Assembly (NCBI RefSeq): GCF_004362215.1 | Contig: NZ_SNWR01000001.1 | Coordinates: forward strand, 6,678,001-6,742,000 | Direction: 5' to 3' | DNA: 64,000 nucleotides | From: Paractinoplanes brasiliensis | GTDB lineage: Bacteria; Actinomycetota; Actinomycetes; Mycobacteriales; Micromonosporaceae | In this document: positions 33,237-42,826 of the stretch, piece after piece | Position numbering within the stretch: position 1 is the stretch's first letter | Layout of the letters: every line of letters starts with the position of its first letter | Position numbers and translations under genes: made by a program | Notes under the pieces: model-generated | The model's database searches: none | The model's input: only the letters and a program-made list of their open reading frames with translations | What the model was told of the DNA's origin: nothing

Positions 33237-34646
33237 ATGTTCAACCGATTCCGGAGGGCGAAGCCCGAACCCGACGAGGTCGACCCACGCCTGTTGATCA
33301 CCCTTGGCGTACAGGCCCTCCAGAATGGGGAGCGGGAACTGGCGGTCCAGTTGCTGACCGGGGCCGCAGCCACCACCGATCCGGCCCTGCTCAGCGACAT
33401 CGGCAGCCTGTTGCTGGAATGCGGCCGCCGGGACGACGCCTACACGGCCTTCCGCCGGGGCGCCGACCAAGGCGGGGCTGAGGCCATGCACAACCTGGGC
33501 GTGTTGTACAAGCAGGACGGCCTCCTCGACGAGGCCGAGCGGTGGTGGCGGGCCGCCTGCGAGCACGGCAACACCGAGACCCACAACAGTCTGGCGAACC
33601 TTCTTAAGCTTCGGGGCGATCCGGCCGGAGCGCTGCGGCACTACCGGCTCGGGGCCGAGGCCGGATCACCCGACGCGATGGCCAACCTGGTCCTGGCGCT
33701 GATCGCCGCGGGTGATCGGACGGGTGCCGGCACCTGGGTGGAATCGCTGATCTCGCGGGGTCATCCGGCGGGAGACTTTCTCCGCCAGGTCGTCGCCGGC
33801 GCGGCGGACCGTGGTGAGGATGAGCCCGATTCCGCATCGCAGCCCCCACCGGTACCGCAGACCGAATCAGCGAGGCAGCCCGAACCCCGTCGGGACCCGA
33901 TCTTCCTCGACCTCAGCGACCCGCTCACCACGGCGGAGAAGCTGCGGATCCAGGTCCAGAACAGCGACGACCCCCACCTGCTGGCCATCGCCGTGGAGGC
34001 CGCCCGTATCGCGGTCGAAGCCAGCCGGGACGATGCCGCAGCCACCGCGATGGCACAGGGGATCCTGTGCGTGCTTCTCCGCACCACCGCGGCACGCACC
34101 GGCGACCGGTCCGCGCTGATCGAGGCGGTACAGAGTGGGCGGGAAGGCCTCGCCGCCGCTGTGTCCAGCGACAGCCTCCTGGGCCGGGCCGCCGGCGCAC
34201 TGGCCACCACCCTGATCGACTTCTACCAGATCACCCACGATCCCGACGCGCTCAGCGAGGCCGTCACGACCGCCCGTTTCGCCAGCTCGCAGCACCATCC
34301 GGACGACGCCGAACACGCAGGTGCCCTGAGCAATCTCGTCAACGCACTGGTACTGCTCCACCAGCAAAACCGAGATATCGCCGTGCTCACCGAGGCAGTG
34401 CTCCACGCCCGCCGGTCGGTCACGTTGGTCACTCCGGCCCACCCCCGATACCCGACGGTCGCCGTGGTGGCCGCCCAGGCACTCACGCAATATTGTCTGG
34501 CCACCCAGACGCTCGATGCCCTCGAGGAGGCACGCGCACTGGCTCACCAGGCTCTGGCCACGACCTCGGCCGGACATCCCAACCGGCCGACGATCGCCAA
34601 CCTCGTCGCCAAGCTCGACGAGGCAGCCCGCCGGCGTGCTTCATGA
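33237..34646 (+). CDS. TPR/Sel1-repeat protein
   Basis: The 469-residue soluble protein is built of helical repeats. Residues about 60-165 are Sel1/TPR-like (AMHNLGVLYKQDGLLDEAERWW, then ALRHYRLGAEAGSPDAMANL). A Pro-rich linker follows near 190-215, and residues about 230-465 resemble the TPR blocks found in front of CHAT proteases in actinobacteria (ALSNLVNALVLLHQQ, TEAVLHARRSVTLVTPAHP). The CHAT domain itself is absent. GGAGAG precedes the ATG at 33237. It converges on the NB-ARC gene. It is probably a scaffold or sensor protein; the partner is unknown. Confidence 0.82.
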   Translation: MFNRFRRAKPEPDEVDPRLLITLGVQALQNGERELAVQLLTGAAATTDPALLSDIGSLLLECGRRDDAYTAFRRGADQGGAEAMHNLGVLYKQDGLLDEAERWWRAACEHGNTETHNSLANLLKLRGDPAGALRHYRLGAEAGSPDAMANLVLALIAAGDRTGAGTWVESLISRGHPAGDFLRQVVAGAADRGEDEPDSASQPPPVPQTESARQPEPRRDPIFLDLSDPLTTAEKLRIQVQNSDDPHLLAIAVEAARIAVEASRDDAAATAMAQGILCVLLRTTAARTGDRSALIEAVQSGREGLAAAVSSDSLLGRAAGALATTLIDFYQITHDPDALSEAVTTARFASSQHHPDDAEHAGALSNLVNALVLLHQQNRDIAVLTEAVLHARRSVTLVTPAHPRYPTVAVVAAQALTQYCLATQTLDALEEARALAHQALATTSAGHPNRPTIANLVAKLDEAARRRAS

Positions 34647-34715
34647 TCGACCGTACCGGCGCCCCGTTCGTGATCCTGCCGTTGCAGACCCGGCCACGGC
34701 TGATGGCGACGCGGT

Positions 34716-36830
34716 CTACTCACCTGCTGACAACCTGGTCCGCCGCCCTGAAACACTGGTATGCGCGGCACGAGTGCGGGCCCGACGGGGTTCAGCGCGA
34801 AGAGTATCGGCCCGGGCGGCGAACCGGACAGCTTCCTCCGGACGGCCCGTGTCCCGATAGCAGTAGCCCAGGCCTTCCCATCCTCGTGCTGTACCGGCGC
34901 GGAGCCCAGCCGCCCAGAACATCTGCATTGCCCGTACCGAGAAGTCGTTCTCGGCGACGATGTCGCCCTCGATGGCGGACAGTACGGACAGCGCGCGATA
35001 GGTTTTGCCTTGGCCGGTGTGGTCCGCCTGTGCCTCGTACAGGTCAAGCGCCCGTTCCAGGTTCATCCGGGCGGCGCTACGGTCGGTTTCGCGCAGTAGC
35101 CGACCCAGGACGAGTCGAGCGTGGGCTTCCTCGGCCGGGTCGCCGTGCTGCTGTGTCCTGGCCAGGACGGTTGTCAGCTCGGCTGTCGTGCTGCCCTGCT
35201 CGGCTCGGCGGTCGACGAATTCGCCCAAGCATCGGGCCAGCAGCCAGATCCGTGGGTCGGGCTCCATGCGGCCGGCGGTGTTGAGCACGGCGAGCAGCAC
35301 GTTGCGTTCGATGTACAGCCAGGCCAGAGCACTGCCCTTATCAGGGAAGTCCGGACGGACTGTCCCCTCGGCCACAGACGGCAGCCCGCTGTCCGCGACA
35401 GGCATCCCCGGGTCGAGCATGCCTGCCACCGCACGGACCGCGTACAGGTAATGGTCGAGCATCCGGACTCGGGCGGCCGGTGCCTCGGTGGCCCGAACCA
35501 GTTGGCCGGCGAAGGCGCGGATCAGGTCGTGAAGACCGTAGCGCCCGCCGGCGTTCTCCGAGACCAGGTGCACCCGGCTGAGCTCGGACAATCCCGCTTG
35601 GGCGACGTCCACCGGCAGGGCCGACAGGCTGGCCGCAGCCGCAACAGCCAGATCGGGCCCCGGATGCACGCTGAGCAGACGGAACAGCCGGCTGGCGGTG
35701 TCACTGACACGCTGGTAAGACCAGGTCAGGGCAGCCGGGACACTCATCGTTTCCTCGCCGGTCTCCAGAGAGGTCAGGCAGGTCTCGGACCTGCGCAACT
35801 CGACACCGATCTCGGCGAGGCTGAAATGCGGCCGTGCGGCGGCCCGGGCCGCGACCACCGCCATGGCGAGCGGAAGCCGTGCACAGGAGGCGATGATGTC
35901 ATCCAGCGCGGTTGGCTCGGCATTCGTCCGGGACCGGCCGATCCGGGCCTCGAGCATCCGGCGGGATTCCGCACGAGTGGGCAGGCCCAGAGTGATGGTC
36001 CGGGCGCCCAGATCGGCTACCAGACCAGGAAGGTCGTAACGGCTGGTGACCAACACCAGGCAGTCACGCATGGCGGACAGCAGGGGCCGTACCTGGCCGG
36101 TGTCCACGACGTTGTCGAGCACGACGAGCGCCCGCCGCCGGTTGAGCACCCGCTGGAGCACCCCGGCCTGAGCGGCGATCGACGGTGGCTGGGCCGAGTC
36201 GGGTACGCCCACATACCCGAGCAGGGTGCGCATCACCGCCTCGGCGGACAACGGCTCGCAGTGCGGGCTGAAACCTCGTAGATCGATCAGGAATCGACCA
36301 CCGGGAAAGCCTTGAGCCGACTGGCGAGCCCATTGCGCGGCCAGCGAGGTCTTGCCGATCCCGGCACCCCCGCAGATCACAGCGACCGTCGTGGCCCCGG
36401 CCCGGGAATACTCCCCGTGCAGGGTGTCCAGAGCCGCCAGCTCAGCGGTGCGGCCGACGAACGACGGCAGCGAAACCGGCAGGAAACATGGCGCCTCGGT
36501 CGCCGGACCGGTGGACCGTCGCCGCTCGTCCACCCGGTCTCGAGCCGAAGCAAGCATGCCTTGCTCGGCCTCGGACGCGCCAAGCTGCAGAACCAGGGTG
36601 TCGAACCGGTCCACCGGAGGCAGTACCCGCCCGGAGAAGTAACCTCCGACCGCACCGTGGGACCAGCCGTTGGCATTGGCCAGCTCACGGTAGCTCGGCA
36701 CCGATCTTCCCTTCCGATGCCCGAGCCTCAGACGCAGCCGGCGCAGCAGGGCGCCGAGCTCGCTCACCGTCGTCACCGCAGCAGCTTCGACGATGAGAGT
36801 GCGCTCGCCGGAGGCGTCTACACCAGTCAC
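34716..36830 (-). CDS. XRE-like HTH / NB-ARC / TPR STAND regulator
   Basis: The 704-residue protein starts with a helix-turn-helix-like region (SYRELANANGWSHGAVGGYFSG, about residues 45-70). An NB-ARC ATPase follows with P-loop CGGAGIGKTSLAAQW near 155, Walker B RALVVLDNV near 235, and LPLAMAVVAARAAAR near 325. The C-terminal half is winged-helix and TPR-like (ARMNLERALDLYEAQADHTGQGKTYRALSV is typical of AfsR-like proteins). It lacks the OmpR-type DNA-binding and BTAD domains of SARP regulators. STAND proteins of this plan switch on ligand binding and may regulate transcription. The GTG start has a weak ribosome site. Confidence 0.85.
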   Translation of the reverse strand: MTGVDASGERTLIVEAAAVTTVSELGALLRRLRLRLGHRKGRSVPSYRELANANGWSHGAVGGYFSGRVLPPVDRFDTLVLQLGASEAEQGMLASARDRVDERRRSTGPATEAPCFLPVSLPSFVGRTAELAALDTLHGEYSRAGATTVAVICGGAGIGKTSLAAQWARQSAQGFPGGRFLIDLRGFSPHCEPLSAEAVMRTLLGYVGVPDSAQPPSIAAQAGVLQRVLNRRRALVVLDNVVDTGQVRPLLSAMRDCLVLVTSRYDLPGLVADLGARTITLGLPTRAESRRMLEARIGRSRTNAEPTALDDIIASCARLPLAMAVVAARAAARPHFSLAEIGVELRRSETCLTSLETGEETMSVPAALTWSYQRVSDTASRLFRLLSVHPGPDLAVAAAASLSALPVDVAQAGLSELSRVHLVSENAGGRYGLHDLIRAFAGQLVRATEAPAARVRMLDHYLYAVRAVAGMLDPGMPVADSGLPSVAEGTVRPDFPDKGSALAWLYIERNVLLAVLNTAGRMEPDPRIWLLARCLGEFVDRRAEQGSTTAELTTVLARTQQHGDPAEEAHARLVLGRLLRETDRSAARMNLERALDLYEAQADHTGQGKTYRALSVLSAIEGDIVAENDFSVRAMQMFWAAGLRAGTARGWEGLGYCYRDTGRPEEAVRFAARADTLRAEPRRARTRAAHTSVSGRRTRLSAGE

Positions 36831-37129
36831 GCATCCATGATGGACGATGGTGGGCGCGGATCGAATGATTCACAGCCAACCGAGACGAACTGTGTTGCCG
36901 GTCAACCGGTGCTGGTGCCGACGGCGCGGTGTTGGGAGCGGGAAAGGGGCCAACCTCAAGATTGAAATTCGCTGCTTTCAGGAGGATCACCAAGACGATC
37001 TTGGCGGTGCCGGCCGCGGCATCCGGTGTGTGGCGTCGCGAGACAGCCGGGCGCCGGTTGCGGAAGCAACGCGACACCCGTGGCGGCAGGTGTCGACCAG
37101 TTACGGCATTGAGTGGCAGCTCCGGTCAG

Positions 37130-39136
37130 TCAGCCGTTGGTGAAATCGGTCAGGGGAAGGAGACGGACCAGGTGGTGATCGGTGCCGGTTGCCACATTTG
37201 TGCCGTCCCTGCTGATGCGGACGATCATCGGCCACTCGTCGTTGACCTCCACCTCGCGGACCAGCCGGCCGGTGGCGATGTTCCACACCGGCACCCCCAG
37301 TTCGGACTCGGTGCCGGCGAGCATCCAGGCGCCGTCGCGGCTGAATTCCAGGCTTTCGATCTGGGCGTCCGCTTTGGCGAGCGCGGTGCCCGTACGCCAG
37401 TCGGCGGTGGTCCACAGGCGTACTTCACCGTCGGTGCCGCCCGCGGCGAGCAGCGCGCCGTCCGGGCTGAATGTCAGGCCCAGCACGCTCTTCGGGGCGG
37501 CCAGTGCCTTGACCGGTGTCCCGTCGGTGGCGTCCCAGACCCGGACCGTTCCGTCCTCCCCGCTGCTGGCCAGGGTTCTTCCGTCCGGGCTGAACGCCAG
37601 GTCGTACGTGTCGTCGCGATGCCCCGGCAGGCGCGTCCTCTCGGTCAGGGTGCGAGTGTCCCACAGCACCACTGGCCCGCCCAGCCCGCCTGCTGCGATG
37701 GTCGCGCCGTCCGGGCTGAACGCCACCGCCTGCACCGATTCGAAATCGAGTTCCAGCTTGGCGACCGGCTTCCACGTATCGGTCTGCCACAACCGTACCG
37801 AGGCGTCATCACCGGCGGAGGCGAGCCTGCTGCCGTCCGGGCTGAAAGCGAGATCGAGCACTGTGCCACGGTGCTCTTTGCTGGTGCTGATCGACCGGCC
37901 GGTGGCGGTGTCCCAGATTCGTACTGTCCGGTCGCCGGCTCCGCTGGCCAGCGTCCTGCCGTCCGGGCTGAAAGCCACCGCCAACACGACGTCCCCATGC
38001 CCGGTGAGCGTGTTCCGGGCCAACGTTCGCGGCGTCACGGACGACACGCTGGAAGGTGGCGGGCTTGGCGGCGCTACCGTCGGATTGTCCTCCGACATGG
38101 TCACTACGACCACCACGGTCACGGCAGCGGTCACCGCTATGGCGGCGCCGATCGCGGTCCAGGGCCGGTGCCGTCGGAGGGGCGGCGCCAGTGTGGTGAC
38201 AGAATCGACGGGGTTCGGCGGCAGCGGCGCGGTGTCGGCCGCCACCGTGACCGGCGGGGCCTCCATCGTCGCCGACGAGGACCATGGTGTCCGGCGCCGT
38301 CGTTTCGGCGCCACCGCGGATCCGGGATATTGCGCGACGGCGGCGAGCAGCCTCAGAGCCGGTTCGGCGGTGAGCCGACGGCGTGGATCCTTCTCCAGCA
38401 AACCCTTGATGACCGGCCACAGTTGACCGGCGTGTGCCGGCGCGGCGGGTTTGCTCGTGAGAATGGCGGCGAGCGTACCCTGCATGTCGTCACGCTGGAA
38501 TGGCGAGTGCCCGGTCACCGTCTGGTAGAGCGTGACCCCCAGGGCCCACAGATCCGTCGCGGCCGTGGCCGGGCCGCCGTTGACGCGCTCGGGCGCCATG
38601 AACGCCGGCGACCCCACCATCTGCCCGGTGTGGGTGAGCGCTGTTGCGTCTTCGATTGCGGCGATCCCGAAATCGGTGAGCACCACCCGGTCGCCGTCGA
38701 GCAGAATGTTGGCGGGTTTGACGTCACGATGCAGGATCCCGCTTCGGTGTGCTGCCCCGAGCGCGTCGAGCACGCGCCGGCCGACTTCTGCGGTTCGCTG
38801 CTGGGTCAGCAGCCCGCGCTCCCGCAGTTCCTGCGCCAACGACTGCCCGCCGACGAGTTCCATGACGATCCACGGCCGCCCGTCCTGAATGACCACGTCA
38901 TGTACGGTCACGATGCCGGGATGACGCAGCCTGGCCGCTGCCTGAGCCTCCCGTAACGCCCTCTTGACCAGCGGATCCGCCGGGTTGGCAGGGCCAGGCT
39001 CGGACATCGGGAAGAGGATTTCCTTGACCGCGACGTCCCGGGTGAGCAGCGAGTCGTGTGCGAGCCACACCGCGCCCATCCCACCCCGGCCCAGCGCCCG
39101 TTCCAGCCGATACCGGCCGGCGACCGTCTCCGCCAT
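37130..39136 (-). CDS. membrane Ser/Thr protein kinase with WD40 propeller
   Basis: The 668-residue protein has a Hanks-type kinase domain at residues about 8-265: glycine loop ALGRGGMGAVW, ATP-binding Lys in VAVKEILF, catalytic HRDVKPANILL, DFG, and VGSPAFMAPE. A Pro-rich juxtamembrane stretch and one TM follow near residue 330 (WTAIGAAIAVTAAVTVVVVV). The extracytoplasmic C-terminus has seven WD40-like repeats (FSPDG-LAS-G-D-TVR-WD), enough for one closed beta-propeller; the last two are degenerate. Such kinases phosphorylate cytoplasmic targets in response to something bound outside. No substrate gene is obvious next to it. Confidence 0.92.
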   Translation of the reverse strand: MAETVAGRYRLERALGRGGMGAVWLAHDSLLTRDVAVKEILFPMSEPGPANPADPLVKRALREAQAAARLRHPGIVTVHDVVIQDGRPWIVMELVGGQSLAQELRERGLLTQQRTAEVGRRVLDALGAAHRSGILHRDVKPANILLDGDRVVLTDFGIAAIEDATALTHTGQMVGSPAFMAPERVNGGPATAATDLWALGVTLYQTVTGHSPFQRDDMQGTLAAILTSKPAAPAHAGQLWPVIKGLLEKDPRRRLTAEPALRLLAAVAQYPGSAVAPKRRRRTPWSSSATMEAPPVTVAADTAPLPPNPVDSVTTLAPPLRRHRPWTAIGAAIAVTAAVTVVVVVTMSEDNPTVAPPSPPPSSVSSVTPRTLARNTLTGHGDVVLAVAFSPDGRTLASGAGDRTVRIWDTATGRSISTSKEHRGTVLDLAFSPDGSRLASAGDDASVRLWQTDTWKPVAKLELDFESVQAVAFSPDGATIAAGGLGGPVVLWDTRTLTERTRLPGHRDDTYDLAFSPDGRTLASSGEDGTVRVWDATDGTPVKALAAPKSVLGLTFSPDGALLAAGGTDGEVRLWTTADWRTGTALAKADAQIESLEFSRDGAWMLAGTESELGVPVWNIATGRLVREVEVNDEWPMIVRISRDGTNVATGTDHHLVRLLPLTDFTNG

Positions 39137-39524
39137 GGAAGAAATCTACAGGTGAGTTCCCCTCGCTTCGACGGAGCTTCTTGGGTCGGATCACCGGCAC
39201 GCCCATGGTCCTGTTGCACCTCGCGTACTCGGGGTGCCCCACACTCCTGCGAGGGTGGGCGTCGGGATGCCGAACGCCCGCCCATTGATATTGGCCTTGC
39301 TGGACCCCACGACGTGATATTGGCGCCGGTCGAGCGGATTGGATTTGAGCAGCCACCGTTGCAGGCCAGGACGGGCTGCTCCACCGGCAGGTCACAGCCA
39401 ACGAGGAAAACTCTGGTCGTCCGCTTGAGAGGTACGGTACGGCCGGTGACCGAGCTCTCCGCAGTGTTGTGAGAGATTGCTCTGCCGCAGTCGGGATCGG
39501 GCCACGAGCTGGCAAAATCGCCGC
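39137..39524. other. gene-free stretch between the WD40 kinase and the radical SAM fragment
   Basis: It presumably holds the kinase promoter at its left end. The right end shares CTGGCAAAATCG with the region before copy 1 of the radical SAM fragment. No ORF with convincing coding character is seen. Confidence 0.5.
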
Positions 39525-40124
39525 ATGAGTGGTCCTCAACTGGTTCTGGTGCTGCGATACCGCAAAGCGGTGACGTATGGCTTCCACGTGCTGCTCGGCG
39601 CCTTGGAGCAGCACGAGACGGCCACTCGATACGAGGTGCGCTTCGGCGACACCCCCGAATCGACCGCCGAGCACATCCGGGCCGCGCTCGCGACCGGCGC
39701 CAAGGTGCTCGTCCTCTGGTCGTTCTACTCACCCGACGCCGCGGCGCTGGCGGAGGAGCTCGGCCGCATCCGTGAGCTGGCGGACGGCTCCTCCGTGCTC
39801 CACATCGCCGGCGGCGTCCACGCCACCGCCGAGCCGGTGCAGACCCTTGACGCCGGCTGGGACATCGCGGCGGTCGGCGAGGGCGAGATGACCCTCCTCA
39901 AGCTCGTCGACGCCGTCGGCGATCCCACCAGCGTCACCGGTTTGGCCTACCGCGACGCCGTGGGCGGCATCGTCAAGACCGGTCGCCCGGAGCGCCGCCC
40001 ACTCGACGATTTCCGCGGTTTCTCCCTCAAATGGGACCGCTTCAACGCCCTCGAAATCACGAGGGGATGTATCTTTTCGTGCCGGTTCAAGCGTCAACTA
40101 CTACCCGTCGAGGCACCGATTTAG
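39525..40124 (+). pseudogene. truncated B12-binding radical SAM protein, copy 2
   Basis: From the ATG at 39525, 199 codons encode a cobalamin-binding N-terminal domain (HIAGGVHATAEPVQTL and AAVGEGEMTLLKLV) and the start of a radical SAM domain (WDRFNALEITRGCIFSCRF). The sequence then breaks off: where the third Cys of the CxxxCxxC iron-sulfur motif should come it reads KRQLLPVEAPI and stops. The roughly 180 or more residues of barrel that normally follow are missing, so it cannot bind its cluster and is a 3'-truncated remnant. AT-rich, non-homologous sequence follows. The full-length family are B12-dependent radical SAM proteins of mostly unknown reaction. Confidence 0.85.
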
Positions 40125-40395
40125 TCCGGTATATGTATATATGCGAAACAAGTGTACCCGAGTAGACACGCTCTTCATCGCGACTCTCGTCGAGGCAACC
40201 CGTATCGCAGATAGGTGGGCGGGCTCGAACCCGGTGGGCCGGACAGGTCAATGCGGACACCGCCCACCGGCGTCACCGATGACTCGCTACCTGGGTGTTA
40301 CCTTCGACCCGGTAATCGAGTGATTGCAATGCGTCTATCGGGATACCTCGGCCGCGGGCCATACTGCTTCGGAGGCTCGCGAAGGGGTTACCGGG

Positions 40396-40677
40396 ATGGT
40401 GAATGCCTGGTTTACGTCGCGCCGCGCCATCCTGGGCAACACCCTGGTCGCGGTCGCGGTCGCGGCCGTGGCTCTGCTGGCCTGGCCCGACTACGGATTC
40501 ACCCGCGGAGTTGCCCGGCGACCCCGGCAGATCCAGTACCTGGCCTGCCCGTACTTCCCCCGGTGCCACACCAGGCCAGTCAGGAAGGCGCGGAGTTTCC
40601 TCGCCCGGCCACACCGCTGCTATGAACACAACGAGAAGATGACCGAGCCGGTCGTGTGGAAGCCCCGAACTCGATGA
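40396..40677 (+). CDS. small single-TM protein with Cys-rich tail
   Basis: The 93-residue protein starts at the ATG at 40396 after AAGGGG. A TM helix lies at about residues 12-30 (LGNTLVAVAVAAVALLAWP), followed by a basic tail with CPYFPRCH and one further Cys near residue 75. Its TGA overlaps the ATG of the next membrane protein (ATGA), so the two are translated together. I do not recognise a family. The Cys/His cluster could bind a metal or form disulfides; this is a guess. Confidence 0.55.
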   Translation: MVNAWFTSRRAILGNTLVAVAVAAVALLAWPDYGFTRGVARRPRQIQYLACPYFPRCHTRPVRKARSFLARPHRCYEHNEKMTEPVVWKPRTR

Positions 40678-41720
40678 GCGACCTCGGGCTGAGCAAGGAG
40701 AGCATCAAGGGGTTGGGCCCCGGGGCATATCTGGTCAACGTCTTGCCCAGTGCGCTGCTGGTCGGCGGGGTCTTCGCCGCCGTGGCATCGCGGCTGTATC
40801 CCTGGCAACACCCCCGCGGCGATGTCTCCGCAGGACTGGACTCCTTGCTCGCTGCGGTCCGCAGCCTGGGATTTCCCGGTGGCCTGCTGATCATTGGCAC
40901 GATTCTTTTCACGGCAGTCGTGTTACGCCCGTTTCAGATATCCGCAGTTCAGTGGCTTGAGGGCTACTGGCACGACCGCGCGGCTACCCGTCTCGTGTAT
41001 GCCCTCGCAGTCGAGCGCCACCACCGTCGTCGGGGCGCTCATCTCGTGTACTCCCAGGAGGTGGCTGAGCAAGAGCTGCGGCTGCACCGCTTCGACGCCG
41101 TGGCCCGACGGGAACGGGCCCGTCTCAGGCGGGAGCGCCGGCAGGATGTCTCAAGCGCGATCGTCGAACGTCAGTACCCGCGAGATGCCGAACGCGTTAT
41201 GCCAACCCTGCTGGGCAACATCCTGCGCCGGGCGGAGTCGGTCGCCGGGGAGCGTTACGGCCTGGACACCGTGGAGACCTTTCCACGTCTGTATCCATAC
41301 CTGTCTCCGCGCTTGGCCGAGGAGAATGAGACCCAGCTCAATGTGCTGGATGCAGCCGCCACGCTGACCATCGTCTTCGGCACCCTTGCGACCGTGACCT
41401 TGCCGTTCCTGGCTCGCCTGGATGCTCACGGAGCGATTCCCCTGATGTTGCTCATGGTCGCCGTTGTCAGCTACAGAGGCGCCTGCGCGGCGGCGCAGCG
41501 CCACAGCGTTGTCCTGGCCGCGGCGTTCGATCTCCATCGCTTCGACATGCTGGCGGCCATGCGCCGCCGAATGCCGAGAAACGCCAGGCAGGAGTACGCC
41601 GACAACGAAGTTCTCACCCGTGTCCTGGGCGGTGACTTCCCGGCCGAACAGAAGCTGCCGTGGAACTACGTCCATCCCGATCCGTACCCGCCGGAGACAC
41701 CCAACCGGCCGCCAGGTTAG
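40674..41720 (+). CDS. four-TM membrane protein of unknown function
   Basis: The 348-residue protein, ATG at 40674, overlaps the preceding small gene. It has TM pairs at about residues 20-40 and 60-82 and again near 225-245 and 250-270. Between them is a highly charged helical region of about 140 residues, rich in Arg and Glu (RRERARLRRERRQDVSSAIVERQ), probably cytoplasmic. The C-terminus is also charged. It is not a transporter or protease family I know. Its position directly after the radical SAM break makes it the start of the accessory region. Confidence 0.65.
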   Translation: MSDLGLSKESIKGLGPGAYLVNVLPSALLVGGVFAAVASRLYPWQHPRGDVSAGLDSLLAAVRSLGFPGGLLIIGTILFTAVVLRPFQISAVQWLEGYWHDRAATRLVYALAVERHHRRRGAHLVYSQEVAEQELRLHRFDAVARRERARLRRERRQDVSSAIVERQYPRDAERVMPTLLGNILRRAESVAGERYGLDTVETFPRLYPYLSPRLAEENETQLNVLDAAATLTIVFGTLATVTLPFLARLDAHGAIPLMLLMVAVVSYRGACAAAQRHSVVLAAAFDLHRFDMLAAMRRRMPRNARQEYADNEVLTRVLGGDFPAEQKLPWNYVHPDPYPPETPNRPPG

Positions 41721-42052
41721 CGCGGACTTCCGCAGCTGCGGTTTGTCAGGTTTCGGGTAGGCGGTCCGCTGGCCGTCCAAAGCGCTGAACAGCACGAACG
41801 CTCGCGCTGTCGAGTAGGTTGCCTCGAACTCACGGCCTTCACTGTCCGGCCCTGATGTGCACTGTGGGCCGATGGTTCGGTTGCTGCGTAACGGTTCCCG
41901 GGCTGCGGTGCAGGCGATCTTCGATCCCGGTGACCGGCGGATCTTGCGAAGCACCGGGGCGGCGCACCGACCACTCGACCGGCTCGGAGTACGTCCGGCC
42001 AGCGAGTTCTTGCCGCCGGTGTTGCCTCGAACTCGCTGCGTGGAAATCGGCG
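41721..42052. other. gene-free stretch with short direct repeat
   Basis: No frame here looks coding. TTGCCTCGAACTC occurs twice, about 200 bases apart, near 41819 and 42023. It lies between convergent genes and may contain decayed sequence. Confidence 0.4.
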
Positions 42053-42826
42053 TTAGCGACCGCGTACCCGGACTGAACCACCGACACCCGCAACGTGCAC
42101 GACCACGCTGGTCGCAGGATCGTCGGACGCCGCGCGTTCCTGCCATTCGCCCTCCAGATCCTGCAGCAGCTGGCTCTGCTCGGGGCTACGAGGATCGTCG
42201 AACGCATCCGCATGGTCAACGAAGCCATCCAGCCGCACCCTCCGACTTGCCGCCAATCGGCCGGCCACCACCGGCCAATGTTGGGGCAACGCCAGTTCGA
42301 TCCGTCCACCGACCGAACTGGCGACGATCTCGAGCGGTCCGGTTCTCGGCGCCACCGCCGAGCGCAGGTCGATGACCACCTTGCACAGCACTGCGGCGAC
42401 GTCCAGCCGTTCCGGGGCCTCGGCGTCGAGGTCGTAGATAACGTGCCGGCTGAGTAGGAAACCAAACAGGCGCTGGATGGGACTGAGGTCATGGGTACCT
42501 ACCGCTCTCCGCGTGGCGACCATGGCGCCGAGCACGGCCAAGGCGAACCCGACAAACATCCAGAGCTGGCGGCTCGACCACCAACCGCGGGTCGTTGTCA
42601 CAATTGCCAGGCCGGCGGCCGCGAGGATCACGGGCCCAAGCAGTGCGCCGCGCGGCACCATGTTGTACAGCAGAACGGCCACGGCAAGAGCGATCAAGAT
42701 CTCCCCAGCGTGGCCGACGACTATACGACCAGCTACGCCGAAGGCATTCGGCCCCTCGACGGAAAGCACAGCGCCAAGCCAAACGGCAAGAACGCCTGCG
42801 AGAGCGGAGAATCTTCTACCATCCAT
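42053..42826 (-). CDS. LiaF-like four-TM membrane protein
   Basis: The 257-residue protein has four TM helices in its first 125 residues (ALAGVLAVWLGAVLSVEG, EILIALAVAVLLYNMV, LGPVILAAAGLAIVTT, MFVGFALAVLGAMVAT). A soluble domain follows with VVIDLRSAV, GGRIELALPQHWPVV and related beta repeats, the plan of LiaF/YvqF proteins. LiaF family members report on cell-wall antibiotic stress, usually with LiaRS-type kinases. No kinase is adjacent here. The ATG at 42826 has GTGAGG close upstream; the long in-frame extension upstream is not convincing. Confidence 0.65.
   Translation of the reverse strand: MDGRRFSALAGVLAVWLGAVLSVEGPNAFGVAGRIVVGHAGEILIALAVAVLLYNMVPRGALLGPVILAAAGLAIVTTTRGWWSSRQLWMFVGFALAVLGAMVATRRAVGTHDLSPIQRLFGFLLSRHVIYDLDAEAPERLDVAAVLCKVVIDLRSAVAPRTGPLEIVASSVGGRIELALPQHWPVVAGRLAASRRVRLDGFVDHADAFDDPRSPEQSQLLQDLEGEWQERAASDDPATSVVVHVAGVGGSVRVRGR

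Noticed and set aside
40215..40250. tRNA-like GGGCTCGAACCCGG, considered as a tRNA end or attachment site
   Set aside because: The T-arm does not pair properly (mismatch inside the stem), T54 is replaced by C, and no acceptor or anticodon arm can be built upstream.
41721..42052. Possible transposase remnant
   Set aside because: Only a 13-base repeat and no DDE motif or terminal inverted repeats; too little to call.
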